This document shows, piece after piece, positions 11,051-22,802 of a stretch of DNA of 64,000 bases. Every line of letters starts with the position of its first letter. Within the stretch, counting starts at the first letter, position 1. Below the pieces are notes generated by a model, which saw only the letters and a program-made list of their open reading frames with translations, was not told where the DNA came from and made no database searches. The stretch is from Hyposmocoma kahamanoa. Lineage: Eukaryota > Arthropoda > Insecta > Lepidoptera > Cosmopterigidae. The stretch is from the NCBI RefSeq assembly GCF_003589595.1, contig NW_020653854.1:22400591-22464590 (forward strand), given 5' to 3'. A program made the translations under genes and the position numbers.

Positions 11051-11557
11051 AATTGTGTTCTTTCGATGTTCAACTGTTTAAGTTTATCAATAAAAACCGT
11101 TTGCGTAACATAAATTGCCTGAAAAAGATTTACAGTAATTGAATTATGAGTTTAAACACTGCGCAGTATGGTGACCTAGTGGCTGTGTTTAACGACCCGG
11201 GAGTCTAAACATATAAAGTTAAATATTGTGATAGGATTTCGATCGTCGTTGGTTGAGCTAATTTAACTGTTAATTATGTTTATGCGATCGCCAATGACTT
11301 TGTTAACAGGGACTTAATTTCATTCATTTTGTGCACGGGATAAAAGCGATTATTAAACATTTAGTAGGATAGATAACCTTTATATTAAAAGTTTACTAAA
11401 TATTCACAATATTTATTTTTTTCGGGTCTGTTTTGTGACACTATTGTCCGCTTGCACTAAACTGAATTTAGTCTTAAATCAATGCGAACATTGATAAGAT
11501 ACTTAACACAATGTACCAAGAGTGTCTTTTGCATTGCAAGCGTTTGTTTAAGACGTA
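11051..11557. other. Intronic sequence, nothing recognised
   Basis: AT-rich with no splice-supported frame. Confidence 0.3.
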
Positions 11558-11690
11558 TTTTAGGGTCGTATTTATTCCAGAACTCAAGTCAATACTCAAG
11601 TCAGGACTTGAGTATGATTTCAAGCACTAGAAATCATATTCAAGTCCTGACTTCAGCATTGAGTAGAGTTCTGGAATATGACCCTAAGTT
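11558..11690. mobile_element. Foldback element, family H
   Basis: Ends TTAGGGTCGTATTTATTCCAG and, inverted, CTGGAATATGACCCTAA; the interior repeats ACTCAAGTC/GACTTGAGT words in both directions. A second copy sits at 27083-27266, inside a family G element. Confidence 0.8.
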
Positions 11691-12228
11691 TGGTGCAAGT
11701 TCACATAAATCTACAAAATAAATAAACGGTGGTAATAAAATCTTTGTCAAGGACGGCTACCTACCCTTTATAATAACAACAAAATAAAGGGTCCGTACGT
11801 TCTAGAAGCAGAATGTAACATTAACAACTGAACATAAAGTTCTTTATGGAATACTTAAAAATTAAAAGTGGTGATGTACTCGCTGTGCTGTGTCATCTGA
11901 AAAGAATTTATCGATCGAAATAAACGTATGAGAAATACCCTCAAAAGTTAGTGATAGATGAACATTTTGTTTATTTGCCTTATCTAATCATGACAACGCG
12001 ATGATAATGCGCAATCAATAAATCGGTAAAAGCGATAATAATCGCCTAGTCGTTGCGACTCTATAGTTTCCAATCTATCTTGTTAGAAGCCTGTTTTAAA
12101 ATGGTATTATAACGTATCCCTAGTTATCCTTAATGTGAACAAATGCCAAGTTAAGACACCTTGTCGTTTCGTGAAAGGTTGTGAGTTTTAATTGAGAAGT
12201 AAAATAAATTAAACCACTTTAAAAAATT
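11691..12228. other. Intronic sequence, nothing recognised
   Basis: AT-rich. I see no repeat shared with the rest of the window. Confidence 0.3.
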
Positions 12229-12445
12229 TACGACCTCCGTGGTCGAGTGGCTTGCACACCGGTTTTCATAATGTCGCCATCTCTGAGGTCCCGGTTTGAT
12301 CCCCGGCCGGATCAGTGTAGAAACTAACTTTTTTTCTATTGTCTCGTGTCTGGGTAGTTTCCGACTTCCACGCTTGCTTGCTTTAGTTACTTGGGATTAG
12401 AACAAGCTAGGTGATGTTGTCTAATATTTATTTATAAAAAAAATT
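12229..12445 (+). mobile_element. tRNA-derived SINE, family C
   Basis: An A-box-like TGGTCGAGTGGC is followed by a B-box-like GGTTTGATCCCC and a body with CTATTGTCTCGTGTCTGGGT, ending in an A-rich run. A second copy is at 54617-54848. Confidence 0.85.
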
Positions 12446-12469
12446 ACGTTAATATTCTCGTTTGAATGA

Positions 12470-12630
12470 AACTTTTTAAAATAAATCGCGTGTATATGTT
12501 TTTCTTTTTTCAAACAAACTAACGTTTGTTTAGGCCTCTTTACAAGTCCCATAGTGACGGCTAACTGTCAGCAGTTAGTTTGAAAAAAAAACAAATAGGC
12601 GTAGACATACACAATGTAAATTTGAAAAAA
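12470..12630. mobile_element. Diverged family B inverted-repeat element
   Basis: AATCGCGTGTATATGTTTTT near 12483 and, inverted, AAAACAAATAGGCGTAGACA near 12590 flank a centre with CTTTACAAGTCCCATAGTGA. It is a decayed relative of the 36959-37123 hairpin. Confidence 0.55.
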
Positions 12631-13352
12631 TATCTGAATATACCTCTGACGTAAGTTGTTCTAAGTCAAAATACCATTTTTTACTTTTTAACTTAAAAAC
12701 AGGAGAAAAAAAGAAATTGCATAATGTCATGTAGCCGTACGTTCAACGCATTAAATATCATGAGGGTATCATATTGAATAGGTTCATTGTTGTCCCAATT
12801 CCGTTACCATGGCAACATTGAATAGCTTCAGAGAGCGTTTAGTACCCATCCGGTTTCGTACGGAGCTAGCTGGCAATATATTTTAACAACATCGAAAAAA
12901 AAAGAAAATAACTAAACGACCTGTACTAACTGTGACAACGTTAACTGTGACAACATTAACCGTGCCCAGTGAGTGTTAATTAACACTAATGCATCCTTTT
13001 TGTTGCGCTTTCTTTAACTTAAATATGGCATTTAGCATTTTGTAAGAAATCTAGGTTGTTTAAAACGTCAAAAACATAATTACAACTCTTTTGAAAATAA
13101 TTAGAGACCTTGTAGCCAGATTCCACTCGAGCGTTTTCGACAATCCGCATCTCACATTTCTGGTCAATTTTTTATCTCATAACTTAATGACATTTACTTT
13201 TAGATGGTAGGCAATTTGTAAACGTGTTAAATTTATAGCCAATACATTTCGTAGACAGGTAATAAAAAGCACAAACAAAATTGCTTTTCTTCTATCGCTT
13301 GTATTCAGAGATCACTAGGGTCATTATAATTAAGCACACGGAGACTTTTAGC
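12631..13352. other. Intronic sequence, nothing recognised
   Basis: Contains a small direct repeat AACTGTGACAACGTTAAC/AACTGTGACAACATTAAC at about 12927-12961. No gene. Confidence 0.35.
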
Positions 13353-13424
13353 AGTTACACAAACGCGCGTTTTTTAAAAGCTTGATCGCATCGCGACACT
13401 TGCGATTTAAAGATTTGAATCATT

Positions 13425-13830
13425 AAGAGTCTATGCAACCTCAAATGGCTTTAGTTGATTTCGTATAACAGTACAAGTGTTGAATCAATCACTTTGAAAA
13501 AAAAAACAATTAAATAAAATAAAATAAAATTGCGCATATACACTGATTACTACGACGGTGTGAAATCACGATTCCTATAAATTTTCACTATAGAAAGAAA
13601 CACCAAGTTACCAAGAAATTATTCAATAAGTACTTTACATACCAATGTTTTTTTTTTCATATCAATTGAATTAAATAGAACACGTATACTATACGGTATA
13701 CATTTTTCAAATCGTTTTAATTTCGTATGTAAAAAAATAAATTCTGATATAAAGCGACCTAAGCAAAATGAACCGTATTACTACGGAAAAAAATTAATTC
13801 GAGCTGAGGTATGATCGACTTTTAAAAACG
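13425..13830. repeat. Interspersed repeat family J, copy 1
   Basis: About 400 bases similar, in the same orientation, to 28045-28470. Shared blocks include TTTAGTTGATTTCGTATAAC, CAATAAGTACTTTACATACC and GGAAAAAAATTAATTCGAGC. A short third piece is near 27465-27560. Possible inverted ends near 13365 and 13820 (TTTTTAAAAG) suggest a non-autonomous DNA element. Confidence 0.65.
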
Positions 13831-14896
13831 TGCATCGCGATTGCATCGCTACTTAAGTTACGCTTTTATGTACAGAGAATTAGCGAATGAATCGCTGCAG
13901 ACGCGCTGCTAAAAGTAGACGTGTGTAACGACTCTTAAATACTTAATAATATTGTCGCTTCTCGTTCCGCACATCTCATCAACGTATTATATACTCACTT
14001 TCGAATTTCAATGGTAAACCTTACTTTGTCGACCTGTAACCGCTAAATTAACCGTTTTTGGTCTGTTTTGCTTTCCCTTTAACGTTCTGTGACTTACCTG
14101 GTAGACTTTATTCATAAGTGCATTTACGCAACCCCTTTATTGTCATACTTATTTTAGAAAATGCAATGGTAAATTTAAGAAACTTACGTCAAATCGTGAG
14201 AATGGATTTGCGAAACGACGTTTTATACAAATGCGATGAAAATAACACTTTGATTGGTGCAATCGCTTGTTTAGAAGATTGTGAAAGGGAAATAGGACTC
14301 TGTGCATACTAATTAAGACTTCAATTAAGTACGTTTTATATTATCTTTAATTATAGTCTGTCGAATATTACCTTGGTTACGGCAATAATAGCTTTATATC
14401 ACCCGGAACTTCAATAGAGAGGTCCGGTATATTAACTTTTTAATTTGAATTGGTATCCATTAGAAACTAAAACTTTAGATAATGGGAATTATTTCCCAAA
14501 ATGTTGAAAATTTCATTCATAAAAAACTTTTAGTTGCTTAACAAGTTCTGCCCATCGAAGGATTTAAGCAATATTGGAATTGCTCAAAACAATTGTTTTA
14601 AAACCACTTAAGTTAGTTTTTTCTTCGATTGCAACACTTACATCTTAGCAAGAAACAATTTAGTTTTAATTCTCATTGGAAGTAAAAATCTTGTTTAACA
14701 AGATGGAGCTGCTCCACATGTTCACATCTACCTGCTTTATTATTTTGCGTAATCGAAATTTCGCCGAATTAACCTACTTGTCGCTAATTAGCTAAAATAA
14801 TGTCGAGAGAAGCATGTCATCCGGTTAACATTTTAGATTCTAACAACAGCTGAGACACGTTTGAGGTCATACCTGAATATATGTATGTACTGACAA
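13831..14896. other. Intronic sequence, nothing recognised
   Basis: AT-rich. The 64-codon frame at 14118-14312 has no splice or domain support. Confidence 0.3.
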
Positions 14897-15085
14897 TATT
14901 TTTTTTATAATATCAATCGACGGGGCGAACAAATCGTGCGCCTGGTGGTAAGCGACACGCCTATCCATAACAGTTGCAGTGCCATTCTGAGTTTTAAATC
15001 GCAAAGATCTTAGGGGCACTGCCACGCGCCCATCACCGTGAGACATAAGTTGACAAGTCCCATGTGCCTGTAATTTCACCAGGTC
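14897..15085 (-). repeat. Family A repeat, 5'-truncated
   Basis: Minus-strand copy with the poly-A end at 14897, truncated within GTGAAATTACAGGCACAT. Confidence 0.75.
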
Positions 15086-15719
15086 CATTCATCTTGATGT
15101 ACGTATTTCACCTGTATTACAAGTCACCAAGCCCATTTCTCGGGCTTTTGTCGTGCGTTTTGACCTGTATGACGTAGGAAAACTATCCCTTTTGCAGTTA
15201 CGTTTAAAAATTCTTCACATACGATAATAAGGTTTGAAAAATACTGCCTATAAGGTTAAATAAAAACATTTTTCGAAACTTATGTTTATTTCTTAATTTA
15301 GAACTCCTTACTAAGCAAATGACGTTATTTTTTTTAAATTAGCGAGAAAAATAAATTTTGAATATGGACAAAACGGAATTTCGAGTAAGTTCTTATTCCG
15401 TTTGTTATCTGCAATCAGAACATCAAAACATGTTGATTTATACAAACTATTGCTGCACCTCCCGATTCACATGATTTGGTCCCTTTTGATTGTATTATGT
15501 GATTTTTTTCCGATTGGCATAAAATGAAGAAGTGATAGCTGAAGCAAAGGCTTATTTTTAAGTGTGACAATAATCGTTTTATGGTTTTTTATGGGATATC
15601 TTTGGTCAAAGTGTATAAAATTAAAAGGAGATTACGTAAAAAAATTAACCATGAATTAAAAAAAATGTTTTTTTTCCTTCCAAAAGTCGCGGACTTATGA
15701 AGCGCCTTCGTATCTAACG
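15086..15719. other. Intronic sequence upstream of the isoform B promoter
   Basis: AT-rich; no repeat family recognised, no exon. Confidence 0.3.
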
Positions 15720-15878
15720 ACGTAGAAACCAGGTGCATACTAGAATAATGTGCCTAGAGAGTGTCAAGTGTCAAATAGAGACGTGGCAGTGTTCATAAAT
15801 CATTCGCGGAAAATTATTGTGAGTGAATCGAGTGTGTGAAGCGTGGCGTAGCTGCAGTGTATCGAAGTGTGTGATGTG
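15720..15878 (+). promoter_or_regulatory. Probable 5' UTR / promoter-proximal region of isoform B
   Basis: The stretch before the ATG at 15879 is free of recognised repeats and richer in GTG/GTGT words than the flanking AT-rich intron. It carries an out-of-frame ATG at 15874. No TATA box at a convincing spacing was seen, so the transcription start is not placed. Confidence 0.35.
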
Positions 15879-15979
15879 ATGAGGATGGACAAGTCGAACA
15901 TGATGCTGGAGCGGGAGGCACCCATGAAAGGCATCGTGGCCCAAGTGGTCACAATGCTTAATGGACAAGCACAACAGAG
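15879..15979 (+). CDS. Alternative first coding exon of gene 1 (isoform B)
   Basis: The ATG at 15879 opens 33 codons plus two bases and ends at an AGAG/GTACGT donor. An in-frame TAG at 15849-15851 lies just upstream, so this is the first usable ATG in the frame; a second in-frame ATG follows two codons later at 15885. The peptide is Met-rich and basic/acidic mixed (MRMDKSNMMLEREAPM, then KGIVAQVVTMLNGQ). Phase 2 at the donor matches the acceptor exon at 37777, giving an R-A-S-L-P junction. About 150 bases upstream are GTGT-rich and look like a 5' UTR. I infer an internal promoter producing a shorter protein that lacks the upstream coiled coil. RNA evidence is not available here. Confidence 0.62.
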
Positions 15980-16048
15980 GTACGTTTAAAATACCTAAAT
16001 CTTTTAGTAGTAATAGAGCTCCAAGTCGTCCTAGAAAGTACTGCCATC

Positions 16049-16510
16049 TTACTTTTTTTTTATAATATCAAGTGACGGGACGAGCAAGTCGTGTGCCTGG
16101 TGGTAAGCTACATACCTGTCTATAACAGTTGCAGCGCCACTCAGAGCTTCAAATCGCAAAGATCTGAGGGGCACTGCCACTACGTCTGACACCCTGAGAT
16201 ATGGTAAGGGTGGTAGTGGAATTACAGGCAACATGGGACTTGTCAACTTACGTACTTCGAGCGGTAGAGTTTAACACCAATGTGACGATTTCAAGTGTAA
16301 TAATGCTTACCTACGAAATAAAGATTATTTTGAATTTTGAATTTTTGAGTTTTTTACGTATCAGGGTGTCGGGCGCAGTGGCAGTGCCCCTCAGATCTTT
16401 GCAATTTAAAGCTCTGAGTGGCACTGTAACTATTATGGACAAGCCTGTAGGTTACCATCAGGCTCACGACTTGTTTGTCCCGTCACTTGATGTTATAAAA
16501 AAAAGAAAAA
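16049..16510. repeat. Head-to-head pair of family A copies split by a LINE tail
   Basis: A minus copy at 16049-16203 meets a plus copy at 16204-16256 that resumes at 16366-16510. The gap (16259-16365) is a LINE 3' end with the tail AATAAAGATTATTTTGAATT. The outer arms are inverted copies of each other over about 145 bases, so the segment can fold back. Confidence 0.75.
16259..16365 (+). mobile_element. LINE 3' tail insertion
   Basis: Begins GCGGTAGAGTTTAACACCAA and ends with a TTTTGAATTTTGAATTT tail. The same tail type occurs at 19347-19435 and inverted at 52985. It interrupts the plus-strand family A copy. Confidence 0.65.
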
Positions 16511-16551
16511 AGATTAACTCCCCAATTAAAAATCAAATATAATATAATCAA

Positions 16552-16650
16552 ATCACGTATAAAACATATTTTAATTACTTCGACGTTTCGGACGTATTGT
16601 AACGTCCATGATCTTGAAGGGACTTTAATTAAAATATGTTTTATACGTGA
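16552..16650. mobile_element. ~100-bp MITE with 26-bp inverted ends
   Basis: CACGTATAAAACATATTTTA near 16554 is exactly inverted near 16630-16650. The centre is CGACGTTTCGGACGTATTGT. No coding content. Confidence 0.85.
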
Positions 16651-17209
16651 TTAAGACAAGAAATAACTGGTGGCAGTTGCTCTTGAGGGATGATGAAATC
16701 AGATGATGATGTTTCTGTTTCCACGGTGCACACCTAGTGACCGAATCGTCACTCATAGCCTTTGTGGTGCGCTGGCTTAAATACAAAATACAAATCACAT
16801 AACCCAAAAGATATTTTAGTTACCTACATTTTTTTTACGGAGAAGGTGTAATTATCCAAATACCGGACGAGCTATTTTAAAATAATTGCTATCAAACCTG
16901 AATAAACGCAAAAAATACCGTTACTCGAGGCTTTTACGATAAAAAAACAACAGTCATTCCGGTAGTGTTGAAGTCATCTTGATGTTACGTAATATGTATT
17001 GAACCGGAGTTTAAACAAAAATAAAACACGGCAATCTCTGAAAGTTGATTATTTCATAATAACATATTGAGAGAGAGTAGTAGGAATTTTTGTTATTTGG
17101 TACAAGTCATGTATCTTTGTTTATTTTACATTGCTGGTGTCGTGGCACAGCGGGTTTAAGACTGCGAAATAATTCACGTAGTGTGTATACACGTAGAATC
17201 GCAGCTTTA
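16651..17209. other. Intronic sequence, one decayed SINE-like patch
   Basis: About 17133-17205 (GGTGTCGTGGCACAGCGGGT ...) resembles the start of a tRNA-related SINE without a clear B box. Otherwise unrecognised. Confidence 0.35.
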
Positions 17210-17461
17210 AGGCTCAACTCATACTGGGGCAGAGTCGAAGCGTCGCGACACGTCATGTTTTTCGCCCATAGCATATTCATCTCTATTTTCCCATAATTAA
17301 GGTATACATTTGTGTTATTAATTGGGCGCAGTGAGGCGTCAGACGCCGACCATACTGTGATCCGGGCGCACTAATGCGAGCGTCGGCGTCGTCAGGCGTT
17401 GTAGTTGAAAAACAGGACGTGACGCTACGCTTCGACTCTGCGCCAGTGAGAGTTGTGCCTA
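17210..17461. mobile_element. Complete family E MITE
   Basis: The left arm AGGCTCAACTCATACTGGGG then CAGAGTCGAAGCG and the inverted right arm CGCTTCGACTCTGCGCCAGT then GAGAGTTGTGCCT form long imperfect inverted ends. The interior is rich in GGCGTC/GACGCC. A half copy is at 8525-8703. Confidence 0.82.
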
Positions 17462-17599
17462 AGAGTCGATACGGTTCTAACACGGTTCATTTTGCATGGG
17501 TCGAGTGACAGGGACACTGGCTTTATTTCACAATTATTTTTATACAAACAAAAGGAAAGCCAATTGAAAAATGTATATCGTATAGTATATTGTTCTGTT

Positions 17600-18116
17600 T
17601 AGTTCAGTTGATATAAAAAAAATGTTTGGTATAATATGTAAAGTACCTCGACGCATGGCACTTGCAGAGAAAAACCCGCGTGTCATCGGACCTACTTACT
17701 ATGAGCGTTTACCTGCTACTCTCAGACTTGAACCGTCTGACGAAATATTTGGGCGCCGGCTGAAAGACCTTTTCTTGAAAAATTCTATATACTCCGTAAA
17801 AGAATTTATGGACTTTAAATTGTAACGAATTCAGTATTTTCTATTTTTATTCTAAGTTTTACCGCATTAACATACTCTTGTATAATTGTTATCAACTTAT
17901 AACGATCCTTGATGGAGAATGATATTTGATATACATATAATTTAATGGCAACAATATTATATAATGAATTGTTAATTTTCTAAATTATTGTGTGCTTTTC
18001 TTATAATTTTCCTTTTTGACGATCTCAATATAATTTCTTATACTTTGACATGTAGTGCAATTTATACTGTAATGTTATATTTGAGAAATAAATTAATCTG
18101 AATCTGAATCTACCTA
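17600..18116 (+). mobile_element. LINE 3' end with C-terminal coding remnant
   Basis: The frame at 17622-17825 (…GPTYYERLPATLRLEPSDE…, ending VKEFMDFKL then TAA) has the shape of a LINE reverse-transcriptase C-terminus. It is followed by a 3' UTR and a tail of repeated GAATCT at 18095-18112. The 5' part is missing. Confidence 0.65.
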
Positions 18117-18973
18117 TTGAATACTCCGGTTTTCTTGTAAAATTTCGATATAAGTTTGTGATTTTTTTCTATCGTGAAAATTTTTAGGAATTGTGTTTTC
18201 ACGTCGGTACTCCTCAATTGTACTATATATTTTTTCCAAACTGATTGATTCAACGCTTTCACTGTTATGTGGAATAAAGCCACTTGAGCTTGTATCGACT
18301 CGTAAATACAATAATAAAATGTACCGGGAAAACCTAGAAAGAAAAAAAGAAATAAACAAGATTCGAAGTTTAAGTGTCGGTTTATCGGTATTTAGACACG
18401 TAATGTAACGCCGCTGATGTCTTTTGTATAACAATTAGTGAAAATCGGTCGCTAAAGTAATGCAATAAAATACAACTACAACAGACCCATGGGCGTTATC
18501 AGGTTCTGGGCCAGGGGCGGGGGCAAATCAGTTTTTTTCAAGCCGGGTCCCTCGCACTTGTTCTTGTTTTTGGCTTAAAATAATATGTCAAAATGTAAAT
18601 TTTTACGTACTTTTAAAAATTCGTATTTTTTTTCTACAACTTATTTCAAAGTTTTTATAATGTATATTTAAATGGATATAAATTTTCAACCGGTCACGAC
18701 TAAAAAATAAGCGAGTCCAAAATGGCATCGTTCTTTTTGTGGAATCTAGACCCATGTCGTCTTTCCATACATCTCTATCTAACTCTATAGTAGTGAAGGA
18801 ATCGGTAGAAAAAACATTGAAATACGAAATGCTCGTCCTTGGCGTACGAGAATACGAGTTGAAATTAACGTACATGGTCGTCAAACAATATAAATATGTA
18901 AACATATGTACGCTTGTATATTAACATTTTTTTATAATAAGACCTTGTTGACAATTTTCAAAATTTGCTTGCG
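18117..18973. other. Intronic sequence with decayed LINE-like patches
   Basis: Around 18735-18775 the minus strand carries DVWKDDMGLDSTK, matching the last codons of the LINE at 56925-57123, so part of this stretch is old LINE. The 18490-18550 GC patch is unidentified. Confidence 0.4.
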
Positions 18974-19217
18974 TTTATACCATTGACTTACAATTATATG
19001 GACGTCGGGTCCGCGCTAAAAAGTGTCCGCACTTGTAAGGCGCTAAAATCGTATACAGAGCGCGACACTCCGCTTTAGTCTTCATTTGTTCTACTGACAG
19101 CGCGATACTGCGATGACATTACAATTTAAATTTCGAATAGGTTGACTTGGGACATTTTTTTCGTGGTTTTTGTATTAGACCCGTCGTCCATTTATTTGTA
19201 AGTCAATGGTTTATACC
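18974..19217. mobile_element. ~240-bp MITE
   Basis: ACCATTGACTTACAATTATA with TGGACGTCGGGTC at the left and its inverted partner GACCCGTCGTCCATTTATTT with GTAAGTCAATGGT at the right form ~35-bp inverted ends. The interior carries GCGCTAAAA repeats. Confidence 0.8.
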
Positions 19218-19339
19218 AATGGTTTATTGTAGAGCTTCTGCGTACTTGCATAAACTTACATGAGAAAAATCCATTGGGATGGAGCCGTTTAGCACTTTAA
19301 AAAGATATGTGAATAAACATCTCTTTAAAATAACCAATT

Positions 19340-19436
19340 CAGAACTTTACCAATGAGTAGTAGAGTTTAATCAATGTGAAGATTCCTAGTATAATTTTCT
19401 TACCTACAAAATAAAGATATTTTTAATTTTGGACGT
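19340..19436 (+). mobile_element. LINE 3' tail
   Basis: GTAGAGTTTAATCAATGTGA followed by TACAAAATAAAGATATTTTT; same family as 16259-16365. Confidence 0.55.
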
Positions 19437-19675
19437 TGACGAACATTTATTATAATGATTACTGACTATATGAAATGTTGTAGGTCCACTTTTTAACGTT
19501 AGACGGTTTTTTGTGGCCATATGTCAAACTGTTTCAAGTTGTTTCATGTCAATCTGTGTTACTAGTTACTTGACTCAAATTATGTAATCAGAGCTAATGT
19601 CTGCATTGTTATATGCATATTTACTCGGTATATGTATAAAAATATTTTAATAGGTAAATGCAAAACACGTAATGA

Positions 19676-19985
19676 ATAAATACAAGATTGAATTTAAAAG
19701 AAATTGTTTTGAAATGGAGGAGTTTCTCAATTCGTCTGTTTTTTATGTGTGTGTTACGCGATGGTCCGATATTAATTGTGAACCGATTGTTATGATTCTT
19801 TTTTGTTGGAAAGAGGGTACCTCAGTATTGGTCCCATTTAAATTGAAGAAAATATTCCACCTCTAAGGGTGGCTAACTAGGGGATGAATTCGGTTTATTT
19901 GATTTCATCCAATTTCCGTTCACCGATTTCAATAAACCTTGGCAGATACGAGTAGCTGTAGTTCCACAAACTTTTGAGGTCGGGT
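19676..19985 (+). repeat. Interspersed repeat family K, copy 1
   Basis: Shares GAGGAGTTTCTCAATTCGTC, GTGAACCGATTGTTATGATT, CTAACTAGGGGATGAATTCG and TTTTGAGGTCGGGTTT with 22005-22460. This resembles a very common lepidopteran repeat that begins with an AAAAAAGGAGGAGGTTCTCA block. Confidence 0.7.
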
Positions 19986-20412
19986 TTGCAGATGCAGATC
20001 TTTATTTTTTGTTTTAAACGACTTGCAAATTTTTGCAAAAGCCCGGATGTGCGATAGAAATGTATGTGGATTTTTAAAAGTACAAATTCACAGAATTGTG
20101 CTGTTATAATTACTTGATGATCTTCTAATTCTAATTAAGCTTTATTAACTTACAAAGAAATAGCTGCTATTGTGAATATTCAAACATTAATATGAAAGGT
20201 TTAAAATAGCTTTAGTTTAACGGTGCCTAGTTTTAATAAAAATAGGTATGGATATATAACACGTTCAAACTTTAATAAACTTGATAGCCAAAGTAACCCT
20301 GAACATGACGTTAGAATTGACGTTATTATTAACTACTCGTATATTAAGACAGAAGTCAAGGCTCTAATAAAGTTTCATTTTGGAGCGACGATTACACCCA
20401 CTTCCCAAATAT
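19986..20412. other. Intronic sequence, nothing recognised
   Basis: AT-rich; no exon or repeat match. Confidence 0.3.
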
Positions 20413-20615
20413 TTGTTTTATAATACCAAGTAATGAGGCGAACAAGTCGTGCGCCAATTGTAAGCGACACGCCTACTCATAACAGTTGCACTGCCACTTA
20501 AAACTATAAATTGCAAAGGTTTCTCCAGCACGCTTATCCTTCAAAACCAGAACGCAGTAATGCTTGGCGGCAATGCTTCCTTGGAGGTTTTCGCAAGAGA
20601 TTTTACTGCTACTAA
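20413..20615 (-). repeat. Family A repeat with internal deletion
   Basis: Minus-strand copy that keeps the poly-A end and the TAGTAGCAGTAAAATC start but lacks about 100 bases between the GCAATTTATAG-type segment and the GGATAAGCGTGCTGG segment. Confidence 0.72.
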
Positions 20616-20780
20616 AAATAATGTAAATCGATGACTGAAAATAGAAAACATGGTCATAAAAGCACTTACGTTTATCTCTTTAAGAGTCTTGGGACTGCGT
20701 GTGGTTAAACTTTCCAGCAATGTACGTCCTGTTGTAATTTAAGATAAGATGTCCATTATTTTGACGACCTCGATGGCCTT

Positions 20781-21050
20781 TTATTAGCAGTAGAGTTCCT
20801 TGTGAAAGAGTTCATCCAGGGAAATGCCGCCGCCTTGCCTATATCGGCCAACAAGCAATAAGGTGAGTTTGAACTGGTGACTTTCCAGGCACATGGGACT
20901 CGTCAACTTATGTTTCAGGATAGTGGGCGCAGTAGCAGTGCTCGTCAAATCTTTGTGATTTAAAGGCTGCGACTGTTATGGACAGGCGTGCCGCTTGTCA
21001 CCAGACGCACGACATGGTCGTCCCGTTACTTGGTGTTATAAAAAATCCCA
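20781..21050 (+). repeat. Family A repeat, plus strand
   Basis: Starts TTAGCAGTAGAGTTCCTTGT and ends GGTGTTATAAAAAATCC. A second, 5'-truncated copy in the same direction follows at 21121-21232. Confidence 0.78.
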
Positions 21051-21120
21051 ATTTCCTGTCCCAATTTGAGAACAGTTCTTTTTGGTTCTCGTGAAATTAC
21101 ACGCACACGAAACTTGTCTC

Positions 21121-21232
21121 AGTTTGCGATTTAAAGCTCAGAATGTCACTGCGAATGTTATGCGTAGACGTGTCGCTTAGCACCAAGTGCACGACTTGTA
21201 CGTCCGGTCACTTGATAACATAAAAAAATAAT
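21121..21232 (+). repeat. Family A repeat, 5'-truncated
   Basis: Starts at GCGATTTAAAGCTCAGAATG and ends ACATAAAAAAATAA. Confidence 0.7.
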
Positions 21233-21242
21233 CTAAATGTAT

Positions 21243-21345
21243 TTTCATCTGAGTGTTCTGGAGCTTATAGTACAGGGAATTGCCTGTTTTGATTCCAGGT
21301 GATTAATTGTGTGGTTGTCTGGAACACTATTATTATTAATAAACA
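21243..21345 (+). mobile_element. SINE 3' half
   Basis: GGAGCTTATAGTACAGGGAA and the downstream TTGTCTGGAACACTATTATT run match the 3' half of the SINE at 24536-24765. Confidence 0.6.
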
Positions 21346-22004
21346 GAGGGGTGTAATTAAAGTCGTATATGCGGTTACATTAAGTTCTTGCGTACCTATC
21401 TGTCTATCTGTCAATCATATTATACAATGTTCCTAAGCGAGATTCTTAAATGCACTTTCGTCTGTGGTTAAATTCTCGCTTCTATTTTATAAATATATAA
21501 AAAAAAAATAAAGACGTAGTTAAGTTTGCTTTGAAACTACCTAGTCTTCATTTATTGAAATTGTTGATACCTTTTTAACTATTTAAAATATGAATTGTTC
21601 AAATTCATATTTTAAATAGCTTGGAAAAATGTGAAATTCCCAACCCGCATAGGGGTCATGTCCTAAACCTTACAAGAGAGCCATACGTTTTAGTGGAACG
21701 TATAATGTTGACAAATTTAGTTCTGATATAGCTCTGTTAGTAAAATATGATCCATTTGTTGTAAAAAGACAATGACATACATTAGACAATTGTAACAACT
21801 ACAGTGGTATCAATTAACGGATGCCGCAGTAACTCGATCCTTCGTAATAGTCTAACACGTCGAATACGAGTGAGTATAACCACTCACTGTCCTGTCTGCG
21901 GTTTCCGAGTCTTGAGACGAGGTCAACTCACGATTGCCTCACAACAACACTTACGTTAGATAAGTTGGTGGCGCCAGTGACTGACAAGCACCACCGTTCG
22001 ACAT
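21346..22004. other. Intronic sequence with a short palindrome
   Basis: Only the perfect 18-bp-stem palindrome at 21579-21619 stands out. Confidence 0.4.
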
Positions 22005-22460
22005 CTTTTTTAACCGATTTCAGAAAAAGGAGGAGGTTCTCAATTCGACTGTATGTTCTTTTTTTTCTTTTTTTTTGTACGTTACGCGATAACTTCGGTA
22101 TTTGTGAACCGATTTTCATGATTCTTTTTTTGTTGGAAAGGGGGCATTTCCATAAATTCCCATTTCGTTTTGAAGAAAATCATCCACCTCAAAGTGTGGC
22201 TGTTCACGCAGATTCATTTTTATAAATAGCGCCTAACTTCAATTTAGGAGCAATTACTTTTAGCAATTATTTAGTTGATTTTGGTATTTCTCCAATTCAA
22301 GGCGTTTTTCTCTCGATATACTTTGAGTAGTGTCGTCGTGAGAACCTATTTTTATTATCTCCAGTATCAAGTCCTGTATAGTGGCGAACTAGGGGATATT
22401 TCAATGAAACTTAGCAAATAGACGTAATTCCATGTACTTTTGAGGTCGGTTTTTTTAGTA
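22005..22460 (+). repeat. Interspersed repeat family K, copy 2
   Basis: Starts ACCGATTTCAGAAAAAGGAG then GAGGTTCTCAATTCGACTG and ends GTACTTTTGAGGTCGGTTTT. It is more complete than the copy at 19676. Confidence 0.75.
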
Positions 22461-22802
22461 CTCTTTCTGTTCTGTACTGAGATTATTAAAATTCATTTCT
22501 AAGATTTAGGACAAAATTTTCTATCATAGAAACACAAATGTCAATTACTGGGCGTTTATTATTGGCGAGATAACTGGTTAGTTAATTGATGGATTTTTAA
22601 TGTGAATTACTGGATATTTAGAGAAATTCTGATTAAGGATTTTTTAATAATAATTATAATAGCTTTTTTGTTGTAATTTCGAAGAATTTATGTTAGAAAA
22701 AAAAGAAATGTGTTGTTTATGTAAAGAGATTCTTCTTAAAAGTACTCAAAAAAGCGACATCGAAAAGAACAATAGGATTTACAAGATGAACAAGAAGAAT
22801 AA

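Noticed and set aside
14118..14312. 64-codon plus frame
   Set aside because: AT-rich chance frame without start context, splice sites or recognised residues.
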